From: Vibrio sp. SS-MA-C1-2
GTDB lineage: Bacteria > Pseudomonadota > Gammaproteobacteria > Enterobacterales > Vibrionaceae
Reading direction: 5' to 3'
Assembly (NCBI RefSeq): GCF_021513135.1
Contig: NZ_CP090981.1
Coordinates: 744,001 to 808,000 of the forward strand
DNA: 64,000 bases
Shown here: positions 31,158-41,220 of the stretch, piece by piece
How the letters are laid out: each line of letters begins with the position of its first letter
How positions within the stretch are numbered: the first letter of the stretch is position 1
Position numbers and translations under genes: made by a program
Notes under the pieces: model-generated
The model's database searches: none
Told to the model about the DNA's origin: nothing
The model's input: the letters and a program-made list of their open reading frames with translations, nothing else

Positions 31158-31173
31158 TGTGATGAGCATCTCA
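31158..31173. promoter_or_regulatory. Possible CRP site in the aspA-fxsA intergenic region
   Basis: TGTGATGAGCATCTCA matches TGTGA-N6-TCACA with one mismatch. It lies between the divergent aspA and fxsA genes; either could be the target. Confidence 0.4.
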
Positions 31174-31312
31174 TTACATAACAAAGGGGTATTAATAGTA
31201 CCCATTTTTAGGTATTAATCTTGGTATAAAGATATTCATCGCAATGTAAAATAATGTGTTACGATTAAGAGTAAATTAAACATGAATGTAAACTTAATTA
31301 CCGAGGTCAGTA

Positions 31313-31834
31313 GTGTTTCCTATTTTACTCGTTCTATTTATTTTAGTTCCAATTATTGAAATATCGCTATTTATTCAAGTTGGCGGTTTTTTAGGGCTTT
31401 GGCCTACCATTGCAATTGTACTTACCACGGCGATTGTTGGCGCCTCGCTTGTGCGCAGCCAAGGATTGATGACGCTTCTATCTGTTCAGAATAAAATGCA
31501 ACAAGGAGAACTTCCTGCACAAGAGATTGTTGAAGGTGTGATGCTTGCTGTTGCGGGTGTTTTGCTATTAACACCTGGATTTATGACTGACTTTTTAGGG
31601 ATGCTTGTTCTATTACCAAGACCGCGTGCAATCTTAGCCAAAAAGTTGATGCAACGAGTTAGCTTAAAATCAATGAGTGGATCAGGTTTTGGTGGTCAAT
31701 TTGGTGGCGGCTTTGGATCTGGACATAACCCATTTGAACGTGATGATAATACGTTTGATGGTGAGTTCGAGCGAAAAGATAAATATGATGAGAAAAACAA
31801 GCGTGATGATAATGATCAAAATCGTTTAAATTAA
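31313..31834 (+). CDS. fxsA: FxsA family membrane protein
   Basis: A 173-residue protein with hydrophobic segments at about residues 2-20, 28-46 and 76-100, in the FxsA pattern (ILVPIIEISLFIQVG, then TPGFMTDFLGMLVLLP). The C-terminal third is hydrophilic, glycine-rich, then highly charged. In E. coli, FxsA overproduction relieves phage T7 exclusion by the F plasmid; its normal role is not known. The start is GTG, preceded by GAGG. Its place beside aspA and groESL is conserved in enterobacteria. A terminator follows and overlaps the end of the opposite-strand MATE gene. Confidence 0.92.
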   Translation: MFPILLVLFILVPIIEISLFIQVGGFLGLWPTIAIVLTTAIVGASLVRSQGLMTLLSVQNKMQQGELPAQEIVEGVMLAVAGVLLLTPGFMTDFLGMLVLLPRPRAILAKKLMQRVSLKSMSGSGFGGQFGGGFGSGHNPFERDDNTFDGEFERKDKYDEKNKRDDNDQNRLN

Positions 31835-31878
31835 TTGATCTTTGAAAGTGCAATACTCTTTATTTAGAACCGATCAGT

Positions 31879-31918
31879 GAGCTCATCAACCTAAGTGATG
31901 GGCTCTTATTTTTTTTGC
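31879..31918. terminator. Bidirectional terminator between fxsA and the MATE gene
   Basis: GAGCTCATCA pairs with TGATGGGCTC around AACCTAAG, followed by a T-rich stretch. The stem includes the last codons and stop of the MATE gene on the other strand. Confidence 0.75.
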
Positions 31919-33238
31919 AAAGAAGTAGGCGGCAAATCCTGAAATAAAGTTAGCGACCATAATGCCTATAAATAATCCTTCCGTGCCATTTAATTGCTTT
32001 CCGATCCAAGCGAAAGGCAACAATAATCCAAACAATCTAAATAGATTCCAACCTAATGCCTGCTTGGGCTGATGAAGCGCATTTAAACTGCTCACTAACA
32101 TCATGACAATTCCCTGACAACCATAGCTTAATGGAACAACAATTAAGTAGAGCCAGATCTGCTTCTGAACCTCGATATCTTGACTAAATAGCGCTGAGAA
32201 AGGGGAGCTTAATGGCACCATCGCAATAAAAATCAAAAACTGGATTAACAAGGAGTATCTGATCCCAGTAAAGAGGGCAAGAAAAGCTCGCTGGTCTTGT
32301 TTTGCACCTAAATTTTGCGACATTATCGGTGTTAAAGCAGAAGTCATACAAATCACAATAATCAATAAGAATGACTCAATACGCTGTGCTGCACCATAAG
32401 CGGCAACAGATTCTGTTCCTTGGCTCGCTAATAATGCCATTAAAATAGCCCCTGATATTGGAAGTAGCGCATTAGAAAAAGCAGCTGGAGTTCCGATGTG
32501 AAGGATTTTTTTCCAATCATCAATAATTTCTGTCATACACCACAAGCCGAGTAGTTGCGTTTTATGGATCAGAATATAAAAAGACCAACCAACGGCAATC
32601 GTCCAACTGATGCCACTGGCTATCGCTGCACCTTGTACACCCATCGCTGGAATAGGACCAAGACCAAAGATAAATAAAGGATCTAAAATGCTATTGATGA
32701 CGCCAGAAATAATTAAGATGACCGCTGGCGTTTTGGTGTCACCTGTTGCTCGAAGAATATTATTTCCCACCATTGAAATTGCTAATAATGGAATAAATAG
32801 ATAACAGGTTGCCATATATTGTTCGATGAGAAGCCGAAGTTCTTGATTTGCACCAAGCAGAGCGAAAAGCGGATCAATCGTAAAGTAGCCAATAATTGAA
32901 AGTAACGTGCTTAATACTGCAATTAATAACAAGCCGTGAGAAGCAAACCTTTTGGCTTTTATTTCTAACTTCTTCCCTAAAATACGACCAAGATGAGCGG
33001 AGACACCAACACCAATTCCCATCGTCATTGAATTAATGGCAAAAATAACCGGAAAGGTAAAGCTGATGGCTGCAAGAGAGTTTGTCCCTAAAAGCGAGAT
33101 GAAAAAAGTATCAACCAAATTAAATGTCAACACCGCGACCATACCAAAAATTAATGGAATGGTGAGTTGGGTTAACAGTTTATCGATAGGGTCGAGCAGC
33201 AATCGATTTTGATTTGATTTGAGCTTTTGTTTTTGCAT
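31886..33238 (-). CDS. MATE-family multidrug/toxin exporter
   Basis: A 450-residue protein with about twelve predicted membrane helices in two related halves, the MATE fold. Family features include IPLIFGMVAVLTFNLVDTFF near the N-terminus, the segment GVQGAAIASGISW, and the second-half start GTPAAFSNALLPISG. MATE proteins export cationic drugs or metabolites using sodium or proton gradients; the substrate is unknown. It starts at an ATG with an A-rich leader and is transcribed toward fxsA, which ends in a shared terminator. It is inserted between fxsA and groESL, which are adjacent in E. coli. Confidence 0.88.
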   Translation of the reverse strand: MQKQKLKSNQNRLLLDPIDKLLTQLTIPLIFGMVAVLTFNLVDTFFISLLGTNSLAAISFTFPVIFAINSMTMGIGVGVSAHLGRILGKKLEIKAKRFASHGLLLIAVLSTLLSIIGYFTIDPLFALLGANQELRLLIEQYMATCYLFIPLLAISMVGNNILRATGDTKTPAVILIISGVINSILDPLFIFGLGPIPAMGVQGAAIASGISWTIAVGWSFYILIHKTQLLGLWCMTEIIDDWKKILHIGTPAAFSNALLPISGAILMALLASQGTESVAAYGAAQRIESFLLIIVICMTSALTPIMSQNLGAKQDQRAFLALFTGIRYSLLIQFLIFIAMVPLSSPFSALFSQDIEVQKQIWLYLIVVPLSYGCQGIVMMLVSSLNALHQPKQALGWNLFRLFGLLLPFAWIGKQLNGTEGLFIGIMVANFISGFAAYFFAKKIRAHHLG

Positions 33239-33334
33239 TACAGCCTTAAGAGTGTGTATTGGGAGATACGGTAATCGAAACTGAGTGATTGAGCAAAAAA
33301 ATGACTAAATAAAATGAAAAAAACTCTACTATAC

Positions 33335-33361
33335 CTTGAGTTTGGCTGAAATAACCCCAAG
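33335..33361 (+). promoter_or_regulatory. Sigma-32 heat-shock promoter of groESL
   Basis: CTTGAG and CCCCAAG are separated by 14 bp, matching the RpoH consensus (CTTGAAA ... CCCCAT). It lies about 77 bases before the groES start. The chaperonin operon is therefore probably RpoH-driven. Confidence 0.8.
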
Positions 33362-33437
33362 ATCAATATTCACAGATGGATAGGTAATGAAGCCTCTCTT
33401 CATTTTTAATAAAAACCAAATAATCAGGAGACAACCG

Positions 33438-33728
33438 ATGAACATTCGTCCTTTGCACGACCGTTTAATTGTAGAGCGCCAAGAAGTTGAATCTAAGTCC
33501 GCTGGCGGCATTGTTTTAACAGGCTCAGCAGCAGAAAAATCAACTCGTGGTGTAGTATTGGCTACTGGTAAAGGTCGCATCTTAGAAAGCGGTGAAGTAC
33601 AAGCGCTAGATGTAAAAGTTGGCGATACGGTTATTTTTAGCGAAGGCTACGGCGTAAAAACCGAGAAAATCGATGGTAAAGAAGTGCTAATCATGTCTGA
33701 AAATGACGTATTAGCGATCGTTGAGTAA
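33438..33728 (+). CDS. groES: Co-chaperonin GroES
   Basis: A 96-residue protein starting [18 protein letters not shown], with the mobile loop [18 protein letters not shown] that docks on GroEL and the C-terminal [14 protein letters not shown]. It forms the heptameric lid of the chaperonin chamber. The CAGGAG ribosome binding site seven bases before the ATG at 33438 decides the start; an in-frame ATG at 33387 would add 17 residues. groEL follows after 42 bases in the same operon, behind a heat-shock promoter. Confidence 0.98.
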   Translation: MNIRPLHDRLIVERQEVESKSAGGIVLTGSAAEKSTRGVVLATGKGRILESGEVQALDVKVGDTVIFSEGYGVKTEKIDGKEVLIMSENDVLAIVE

Positions 33729-33752
33729 GCCCCGTTATCCGGTGAAATTTAA

Positions 33753-35420
<1,668 letters not shown>

Positions 35421-35451
35421 TCATCATACCCACATCCTAGTACTTCCAATG

Positions 35452-35487
35452 AAGCCCGTAAGTATCTTATTTACGGGCTTTTTTATT
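35452..35487 (+). terminator. Terminator of groESL
   Basis: AAGCCCGTAA pairs with TTACGGGCTT around a short loop, followed by TTTT. The next 240 bases (35488-35726) are AT-rich and hold no recognisable gene. Confidence 0.92.
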
Positions 35488-35726
35488 GACTACTCGTCTT
35501 ATTGTGTCTCATCATTTTCTATGAACCCCTAATTTCTTACCACTATATTCTGCTCTCTATATTGCTTTCTCTTATCAATTTTTATTAATTTCCCCATCTC
35601 TTGTAATCCCTTTTAATCGTCGCATACTGGTTTTCTTGTAAACAGTAAAAACAAAATATTTCATTTTATATCAGCAGATTAGGAATGTGTTGATATTGCG
35701 AATTTAGAATAAAAAGAGGGAATTTA

Positions 35727-38538
35727 ATGAATAAGTTCTTGAGTTTTTTAGATAGAGCGATAGCGTGTTCTGCCGCAAGCCGCAAGCCGCAAGCCGCAAG
35801 CCGCAAGCCGCAAGCCGCAAGCCGCAAGCCGCAAGCCGCAAGCCGCAAGCCGCAAGCCGCAAGCCGCAAGCCGCAATAAAAATCGTTTAACCAAATTATT
35901 ATTAATACCTTATTACTCTCTTAGGCTCCCCACGAGGGGTAATGGAAATAGGCGGGAAAATACCCCCACTCGTTTTAAAGGGCTTCAACTGAGGGCGCTG
36001 TTTTTAGCCACTTTGCTGGGCGGGGTACCAATCGCTTCTTCAGCCCTTATTCCTAGTGATGACATCAAATTTTTTCATACTCGTAATAATGGTAATTTGG
36101 ACAACAGCAGTAATGTTATAGACCAGCGTATTATTAAAGAGTTTAGTCAAAGTCCAAAAGTTAATCAGAAAATAAAAGATGTTAGTAATGCATTAGGTTC
36201 AGAGCAAACATTATCACTAGCAGACTTAAAGACTCACCCTGTTAATGTCTTTTATTTTAGTAAACTGGATAAATATAACCCAGATGTTTGGCCTACGATT
36301 CTAGATGGGATAAGAAGTGGAGAAGGAAGACTCTATGTCTTTGTTATTGATCAGAAGACAAAAATTTCTGGTACTTTTGAAAAGCCTCGAAATTTTCAAG
36401 AAGGAATCGCTGAGCTCAATAAGGTTTTACCTGTTGGTATTAGACTTGATACTGGATCAACGGCTGACTATACAAGACCCTTTGGTGTCATGTCAAAAGA
36501 ATACTCGGCATACACGGCACATGTGAATCCTAATAAATTTTCTCATTACTCTATCGGATCAACGCGATATTTTTTCACGGATCGTGTCCCTAAATTAAAT
36601 ATGGTTTTCCAAACGACTCAGAATGCGTTACTGAGTATTTGGGGCTTTGATGAGATGCGGTTTTATAACTCGACGACAACCAAAGTTGAACAGGGGGCTT
36701 GTGTGATGTTATTGAATTTCCCTGAATTAATGGGTGCAGCTTATGAGTTTCCTAATAGTGGTGATGATGCAGGTAGAGGAATAATCAGAAGAATACTGCC
36801 GCTGATGTTTGGTTCAGATATTAAGGCGAGTGAAAATGGCTGTTATACCCCAGCTCCTCATGTAGATGCAAAACCTGATCGGTATAATAATGTAGACAAT
36901 CCGATCAGTGGGTTTGTCTTTCCTTATTACAGCACTGGTGATAGTCCTGTACCGGAGCATGATATATCAGTCGCCACCCTAATGGCGAATGACTCAAAAA
37001 TAAACTTTAATCCTGATAGCGGTTCAGCTAACGCGGCAAAACATTCGGGTGAGTTGTTTATTACTACCTTGGGTAAGGATCACCTGGATGCAGGTACAGG
37101 GCAAGCTGGGATTGAAAGCTCGACAACAAAAATAACAACCATTAAAGGGGGAGAATTAAAAATAACGAGAAAAGAATTCACAGAAAGTAATAATGCTTCT
37201 GGTTTTAAGAATCTTTCTAAAATTGAAACAATAACATACACTCCACCAATAGCTCATAACGATGAGGATGAGTTCTATTATCGAGTTTGTGCGAGCAACA
37301 CGAATACTGCTGATAATGTAAAAAATACCGATATTCTTTGCTCAATTACTCTGGCGTTACTCTATGTGGGTGAAGCGCCGCCTTTACCTGCCGCAACCAT
37401 CACCCTTGACGGTTATGTGTTCAATGACCATGCCTTTAACGACAACAGTTCCGCCACACCTCATAACGGTTTAAAAGAGACAGGGGAAGAGGGGTTAGCC
37501 AACCGTGTTGTGACCTTAACGAACACAGATAACGCCACTGAAACCTTAAGTGCCGTTACCGATGGACGTGGCCGTTTTTCTTATCCCTTACCTAACGAAT
37601 GGAAAACCAAAAACATTACCTTAACGGTTGAACCTACCGCAGGCTGGCAAGCGATCAGTGAATCTATCGACGGTTCATCAACCCAAGATAGTTCAGGGAA
37701 TGAAGGCGTTAATACCACCGATAGCCAATTTAGCGGTTTATTAGGTGAGCAAACCCAGTTCCTCTTCGGTCAAATTAAAAAGCCCGTATTAACCCAGGAT
37801 CATAAAAGAAGCATTGCTGCTAATGAAGGGACGCAATATTTTGCTCATCAACTTCAACTCTATTCACCTTCTACCCTTAAAATCATGGTTGAAGAACAAA
37901 ACAGAGCATGGCCGATTAAAATCTACCAAGATAATAATTGTAATGGGGAGTTAGAGGCGGGGGACACCAAAATCACCGCCGATATCACAACCACCCAGCC
38001 AGAACAAACATTCTGTATCGTGACGGAAGTGACCCCTCAATTTTCAGCCAGCGGCGTCGATGCTGATTTTTATTATTACCTTGATGTTGAAGTCAAGCCG
38101 CAAGACGTCGGAACAAGCCACGGGGTCACTTTTTATCTCAGTAATCAAGATATTTTGAGTTTAACGAATTTTGGCAAACTGACCCTAGAAAAGACCGTAA
38201 GAAACATGAGTGAAGAGGGCAGTGTAGAGAGTAAAAATAACACCGCAAAATCGGGAGATACCTTGGAATATAAACTCTACTTCTCTAATGAGTCAGAGCA
38301 TCCCATTTCCAATGTGGTGCTCTTAGATTATGTGCCTGAATTTAGCCAGTTAGTGGGGGGGAGTTTACCCGTCAAACACAATTGTGGTTTGTCAAAAACT
38401 ATTGAATGTGAATTAAAACAACCACTCGGTGCAGAGAATAATACTGGGTACCAAGGGAAAATTCGTTGGGTACTCCCTGAGCCGCTAAATCCAACGGACC
38501 GTGGTGTCGTGAGTTTTCAAATCAAAGTCGATGATTAG
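35727..38538 (+). CDS. Putative phase-variable exported modular protein (OFF as assembled)
   Basis: An ATG at 35727 with GAGGG six bases upstream opens MNKFLSFLDRAIACS and enters fifteen GCCGCAA repeats, read as AASRKPQ five times, then hits TAA at 35877: a 50-residue peptide. With 14 repeats the same ATG would read on without a stop to 38538, a 934-residue protein. The downstream frame is open from the repeat onward but has no ATG or GTG; its only TTG (36013) lies inside a signal-peptide-like core, RALFLATLLGG. Counted from that TTG, about 12-455 is an unrecognised domain, 460-590 resembles SdrD B-type domains, about 640 has a calcium-loop-like DNNCNGELEAGD, and 720-841 resembles DUF11. The protein is probably secreted, perhaps surface-bound; no anchor is visible. 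It is followed 12 bases later by a related gene. Confidence 0.7.
35772..35876 (+). repeat. 15 perfect tandem copies of the heptamer GCCGCAA
   Basis: 105 bases, all units identical, with no partial unit at the ends. Seven is not a multiple of three, so each unit gained or lost shifts the downstream frame. No frame through the repeat contains a stop. It lies between a good translation start and the first export signal of a large gene. Confidence 0.97.
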
Positions 38539-38549
38539 AGGGAATAAAC

Positions 38550-39044
38550 ATGAATCAGTTAATATATAAAATAGTTCGTGATCGTTTGGTTATTTGTCCC
38601 CTTATTTTAGGGGTTATCGCGTTCCCTTCATTAAGTGATGAGGAGAAACGGGGTGAAGGTTGGACGCGAGAAAATACATTAATAGTCAAAGGGTTCATCT
38701 TTAATGATAACAGCGAGCAAGGGCGAGGAAATGGCATTTTAGATAACGGTGAGCAAGGGTTAGCACAACGTTGGGTATTGGTGTCGTACGATAATACCTA
38801 CAGCACCGTTGAGACCAATGAACAAGGGGCTTTCTCGGAGTCTATTCCACTAGAGGCTAAAAATAAAAAAATTAAGATCTCACTCAGTCCCGTCAATGAT
38901 GAGCAAAAATACCGTTGGCGGAACATCAGTAAATCGTTCAACGGACGACCAATGGCAAAAGAGGCGTTACCCACTCAAACCGACGGCAAGTTGATCGGCA
39001 AAGTGGATGATGTGTTCTATTTCGGGCTGGTGGAAGTGAAGTGA
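38550..39044 (+). CDS. Small exported SdrD-B-domain-like protein
   Basis: A 164-residue product with an N-terminal signal-like segment (KIVRDRLVICPLILGVIAFP, about residues 6-25) and one domain that aligns by eye with residues 460-590 of the upstream protein: VKGFIFNDNSE against LDGYVFNDHAF, then DNGEQGLAQRWVLVSYDNTY against ETGEEGLANRVVTLTNTDNA. A GAGGGA ribosome binding site lies in the 12-base gap, so the two genes are probably cotranscribed and this one may be translated whatever the phase of the first. A partner or accessory role is inference. A weak hairpin with a T run follows at about 39060-39086. Confidence 0.7.
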   Translation: MNQLIYKIVRDRLVICPLILGVIAFPSLSDEEKRGEGWTRENTLIVKGFIFNDNSEQGRGNGILDNGEQGLAQRWVLVSYDNTYSTVETNEQGAFSESIPLEAKNKKIKISLSPVNDEQKYRWRNISKSFNGRPMAKEALPTQTDGKLIGKVDDVFYFGLVEVK

Positions 39045-39190
39045 TTGAAGATTAGAGATAAAAAGGCGTCTTAGGGCGTCTTTTTTATTGGTAATAAGTA
39101 TTCGCTGGATAGGTATATTCCACCATAATCGAATGTCGAGCTAGTTCTTCAATAAGCCCTAAACCTCTAACCACAAAACCGAGTCGAAAT

Positions 39191-39270
39191 TAAATCCGTA
39201 TAATCTCCGTACAGTTTGCGCTTTGGTTGTGTAAAACTTATACTAAATTAATGACGGAATAAATCCGTAC
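39191..39270 (+). promoter_or_regulatory. Probable autoregulatory region of the tacAT-type operon
   Basis: Three copies of a TCCGTA motif (AAATCCGTA at 39192, TCTCCGTAC at 39204, AAATCCGTAC at 39261) and an inverted ACGGA at 39254 lie upstream of the antitoxin. Repeated short palindromes of this kind are typical operators for ribbon-helix-helix antitoxins. The exact site is not proven. Confidence 0.45.
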
Positions 39271-39284
39271 CATTGGAGGTTTTT

Positions 39285-39554
39285 ATGGCGAATGCAAGAC
39301 TTGATATCCGTTTAGATGAAGAAATCAAAGCGAAAGCTGAGAAAGCATCAGCACTACTTGGTTTAAAAAGCTTAACTGAATACGTTGTTCGTCTAATGGA
39401 TGAAGATGCAACTCAGGTGATCTCTGAACATGAATGCATCAAGGTTGAAACAAATGTATTTGATCAGTTCATGATGGCTTGTGATGAGGCTAAGGCTCCG
39501 AATAACGCATTACTTGAGGCTGCTGAATTTACTAAAAATGGTGACTTTAAGTGA
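39285..39554 (+). CDS. DUF1778 (TacA-like) antitoxin
   Basis: An 89-residue protein with an N-terminal ribbon-helix-helix DNA-binding fold (ARLDIRLDEEIKAKAEKASA) and a C-terminal toxin-binding tail. This is the DUF1778/TacA type, which neutralises a GNAT toxin and represses its own operon. GGAGG at 39275-39279 sets the ATG at 39285; an upstream TTG at 39273 overlaps that ribosome binding site. Its stop overlaps the toxin start by four bases, which indicates translational coupling. Confidence 0.9.
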   Translation: MANARLDIRLDEEIKAKAEKASALLGLKSLTEYVVRLMDEDATQVISEHECIKVETNVFDQFMMACDEAKAPNNALLEAAEFTKNGDFK

Positions 39555-40081
39555 GTTATTCCAAGACGTTTAAAGAATTGGATAAATCACAACACGATAG
39601 GGTTTCATTTGACTGTGGTGAAAAAGAGTTAAATGACTTTATCAAAACTAAAGCCGCTAAACAGATGCAAGCCGGCATTAGCCGTACAATGGTTTTGCCT
39701 GCATCTGTGCCTCTACCAAATCAAAAGTATCCAATTTGTTCGTTTTATAGTATTGCACCAAGTTCAATTAGCCGTGATGCATTGCCACAAAAAGTGGCTA
39801 AAAAATTACCACGCTATCCAATTCCTGTTTTTCTTTTAGCTCAACTTGCGGTTCATAAAGAATTTCAAGGAAGCGGGCTAGGTAAAGTAAGCTTAATTAA
39901 AGCGCTTGAATATCTTTGGGAAATCAATTCTCACATGAGAGCTTATGCCATCGTGGTTGATTGTTTAACTGAACAAGCGGAGTCATTTTATGCGAAATAT
40001 GGCTTCGACGTTCTTTGTGAAATCAATGGTCGTGTAAGAATGTTCATTCCGATGAAAACAGTTGGCCAGTTATTCACTTAG
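39551..40081 (+). CDS. GNAT-family (TacT-like) toxin
   Basis: A 176-residue acetyltransferase with the acetyl-CoA loop HKEFQGSGLGKVSLIKAL at about residues 98-115 and the tyrosine-bearing AESFYAKYGFDVL near the C-terminus. TacT/AtaT-type toxins acetylate the amino acid on charged tRNA and halt translation. The N-terminal FDCGEKELNDFIKTKA is typical of this group. It starts at GTG overlapping the antitoxin stop (GTGA). The pair looks complete and functional; tRNA specificity cannot be read from the sequence. Confidence 0.9.
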   Translation: MSYSKTFKELDKSQHDRVSFDCGEKELNDFIKTKAAKQMQAGISRTMVLPASVPLPNQKYPICSFYSIAPSSISRDALPQKVAKKLPRYPIPVFLLAQLAVHKEFQGSGLGKVSLIKALEYLWEINSHMRAYAIVVDCLTEQAESFYAKYGFDVLCEINGRVRMFIPMKTVGQLFT

Positions 40082-40211
40082 GAGTAAAGTGAAAGAGCGA
40101 AGTATTGCATTATTAATTATTTTAGGTGTATATATTCTAAATTTTTAGAGAATTAAAGTGCATTTTTCGACCTAGTAACTATTCACCATCTTTTCGACAT
40201 ATTATCAAAAG

Positions 40212-40238
40212 TTGCCTTTTGAGTATTAATGGTATAAT
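40212..40238 (+). promoter_or_regulatory. Promoter of the brnTA-type operon
   Basis: TTGCCT and TATAAT are separated by 15 bp. The -10 ends nine bases before the ATG of the toxin gene, so the mRNA would have almost no leader. Confidence 0.55.
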
Positions 40239-40247
40239 TTTAACACT

Positions 40248-40514
40248 ATGGGTGATTTTGAATTTGATGAAATTAAGAGTAACTCGAATCTTAAAAAACA
40301 TGGTTTGGATTTCAATGTAGCTCAATTACTTTGGAATGATCCTGATTTAATTGAGATCCCAGTAAATACTCACGATGAACCAAGATATATTGTAATAGGT
40401 ATGCTTAATGGCAAACATTGGACAGGCGTTATTACATATCGAGGTCAAAATATCCGAATAATTTCGGTTCGACGCTCAAGAAAAGGTGAGGTAAAGATTT
40501 ATGAAAGCGAATGA
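40248..40514 (+). CDS. brnT: BrnT-family ribonuclease toxin
   Basis: An 88-residue protein of the BrnT family, RelE-fold ribonucleases that block translation. Seen: FEFDEIKSNSNLKKHGLDF at the N-terminus, which matches the family signature, and RIISVRRSRKGEVKIYE at the C-terminus with the conserved arginines and tyrosine. Toxin precedes antitoxin, as in other brnTA operons. No ribosome binding site is visible, and the promoter -10 is nine bases away, so translation may be near-leaderless. The antitoxin gene overlaps its 3' end by 14 bases. Confidence 0.88.
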   Translation: MGDFEFDEIKSNSNLKKHGLDFNVAQLLWNDPDLIEIPVNTHDEPRYIVIGMLNGKHWTGVITYRGQNIRIISVRRSRKGEVKIYESE

Positions 40515-40746
40515 ATTTGATGCAAAATTTGACGATGGCCAAGATATCCTAGGCGATCTAGATTTATCTAAATCTAAGCGTCCAATGCAAAGTCAAAAAC
40601 GAGTAAATGTTGATTTTCCTACATGGATGATTGAATCATTAGATCGTGAGGCTAATCGTGTTGGTGTAACCCGCCAATCGATTATTAAAGTTTGGTTAGC
40701 TGAAAAGTTAGAAAGTGTAGCGGCGAATCACACAGCAAACCACTGA
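40501..40746 (+). CDS. brnA: BrnA-family antitoxin
   Basis: An 81-residue protein with a C-terminal ribbon-helix-helix segment (KRVNVDFPTWMIESLDREAN, then GVTRQSIIKVWLAEKL) and an acidic N-terminal tail. BrnA dimers bind BrnT and repress the operon. It overlaps the toxin gene by 14 bases in another frame. With the TacAT-like pair immediately upstream it forms a small addiction island. Confidence 0.88.
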   Translation: MKANEFDAKFDDGQDILGDLDLSKSKRPMQSQKRVNVDFPTWMIESLDREANRVGVTRQSIIKVWLAEKLESVAANHTANH

Positions 40747-40885
40747 TATCAAAACGGTTAAAAAATGTATCAATACGATTTACTACACTCATACTTCAGG
40801 TTCTCGGGTGAACATCTTTAAGAATAAGATGTAGCGACTAATCGTTTTCTCAGCGCATCTATGAAGTAACCATTCATCAAAACCT

Positions 40886-41012
40886 TTCCCTTTATACTTG
40901 AAGTCGCTCGGTTGTTGGCTATGCTCGCTCGCCCAATCATATAGTACATCTATACTCATGGGGCCTCACTTACTTGCCGCCTACTAGCAGCTCCAATTAT
41001 TTTAGGTATATA
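40886..41012 (-). repeat. ERIC-like element, copy 8 (full length)
   Basis: Reverse orientation, from TTTCCCTTTATACTTGAAGT to CTCCAATTATTTTAGGTATA, with CTCATGGGGCCTCACTTACT in the centre. It marks the right edge of the toxin-antitoxin segment. The bases 40747-40885 hold nothing I recognise. Confidence 0.88.
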
Positions 41013-41122
41013 TCGTTCATCAATAGTAAGGTGAGCAATAAGACCACCTGAAGTTGAAGACTGGTGCTTTTTTTATAACTTTCCTGCTAGTGCATTTAGG
41101 TCAAAGGGTAGCCATAAGCGAT

Positions 41123-41177
41123 AAAAAAACCGCGAATGCTTTAACTAAAAATAGTTTAAGTATTCGCGGTTTTTTAT
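41123..41177. terminator. Long bidirectional terminator before ytfJ
   Basis: AAAAAACCGCGAAT pairs with ATTCGCGGTTTTTT, and the stem continues inward through TTTAACT/AGTTTAA. A/T tracts on both sides allow function in both directions; on the minus strand it ends ytfJ. Confidence 0.9.
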
Positions 41178-41220
41178 TGGACGTATTAACAAGTCTGTTT
41201 GTTGAGTATTAACAACAACG

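Noticed and set aside
35666-35869. Minus-strand open frame through the heptamer repeat (LAACGLR repeats)
   Set aside because: A repeat free of stops on one strand is easily open on the other. There is no start context, and the plus strand has a ribosome binding site and a continuing gene.
35772-35876. CRISPR array
   Set aside because: The units are 7 bases and directly adjacent, with no spacers. No cas genes are in the window.
39045-40885. Integron cassettes carrying the toxin-antitoxin pairs
   Set aside because: I found no attC-like imperfect palindromes with RYYYAAC/GTTRRRY ends flanking the pairs, and no integrase.
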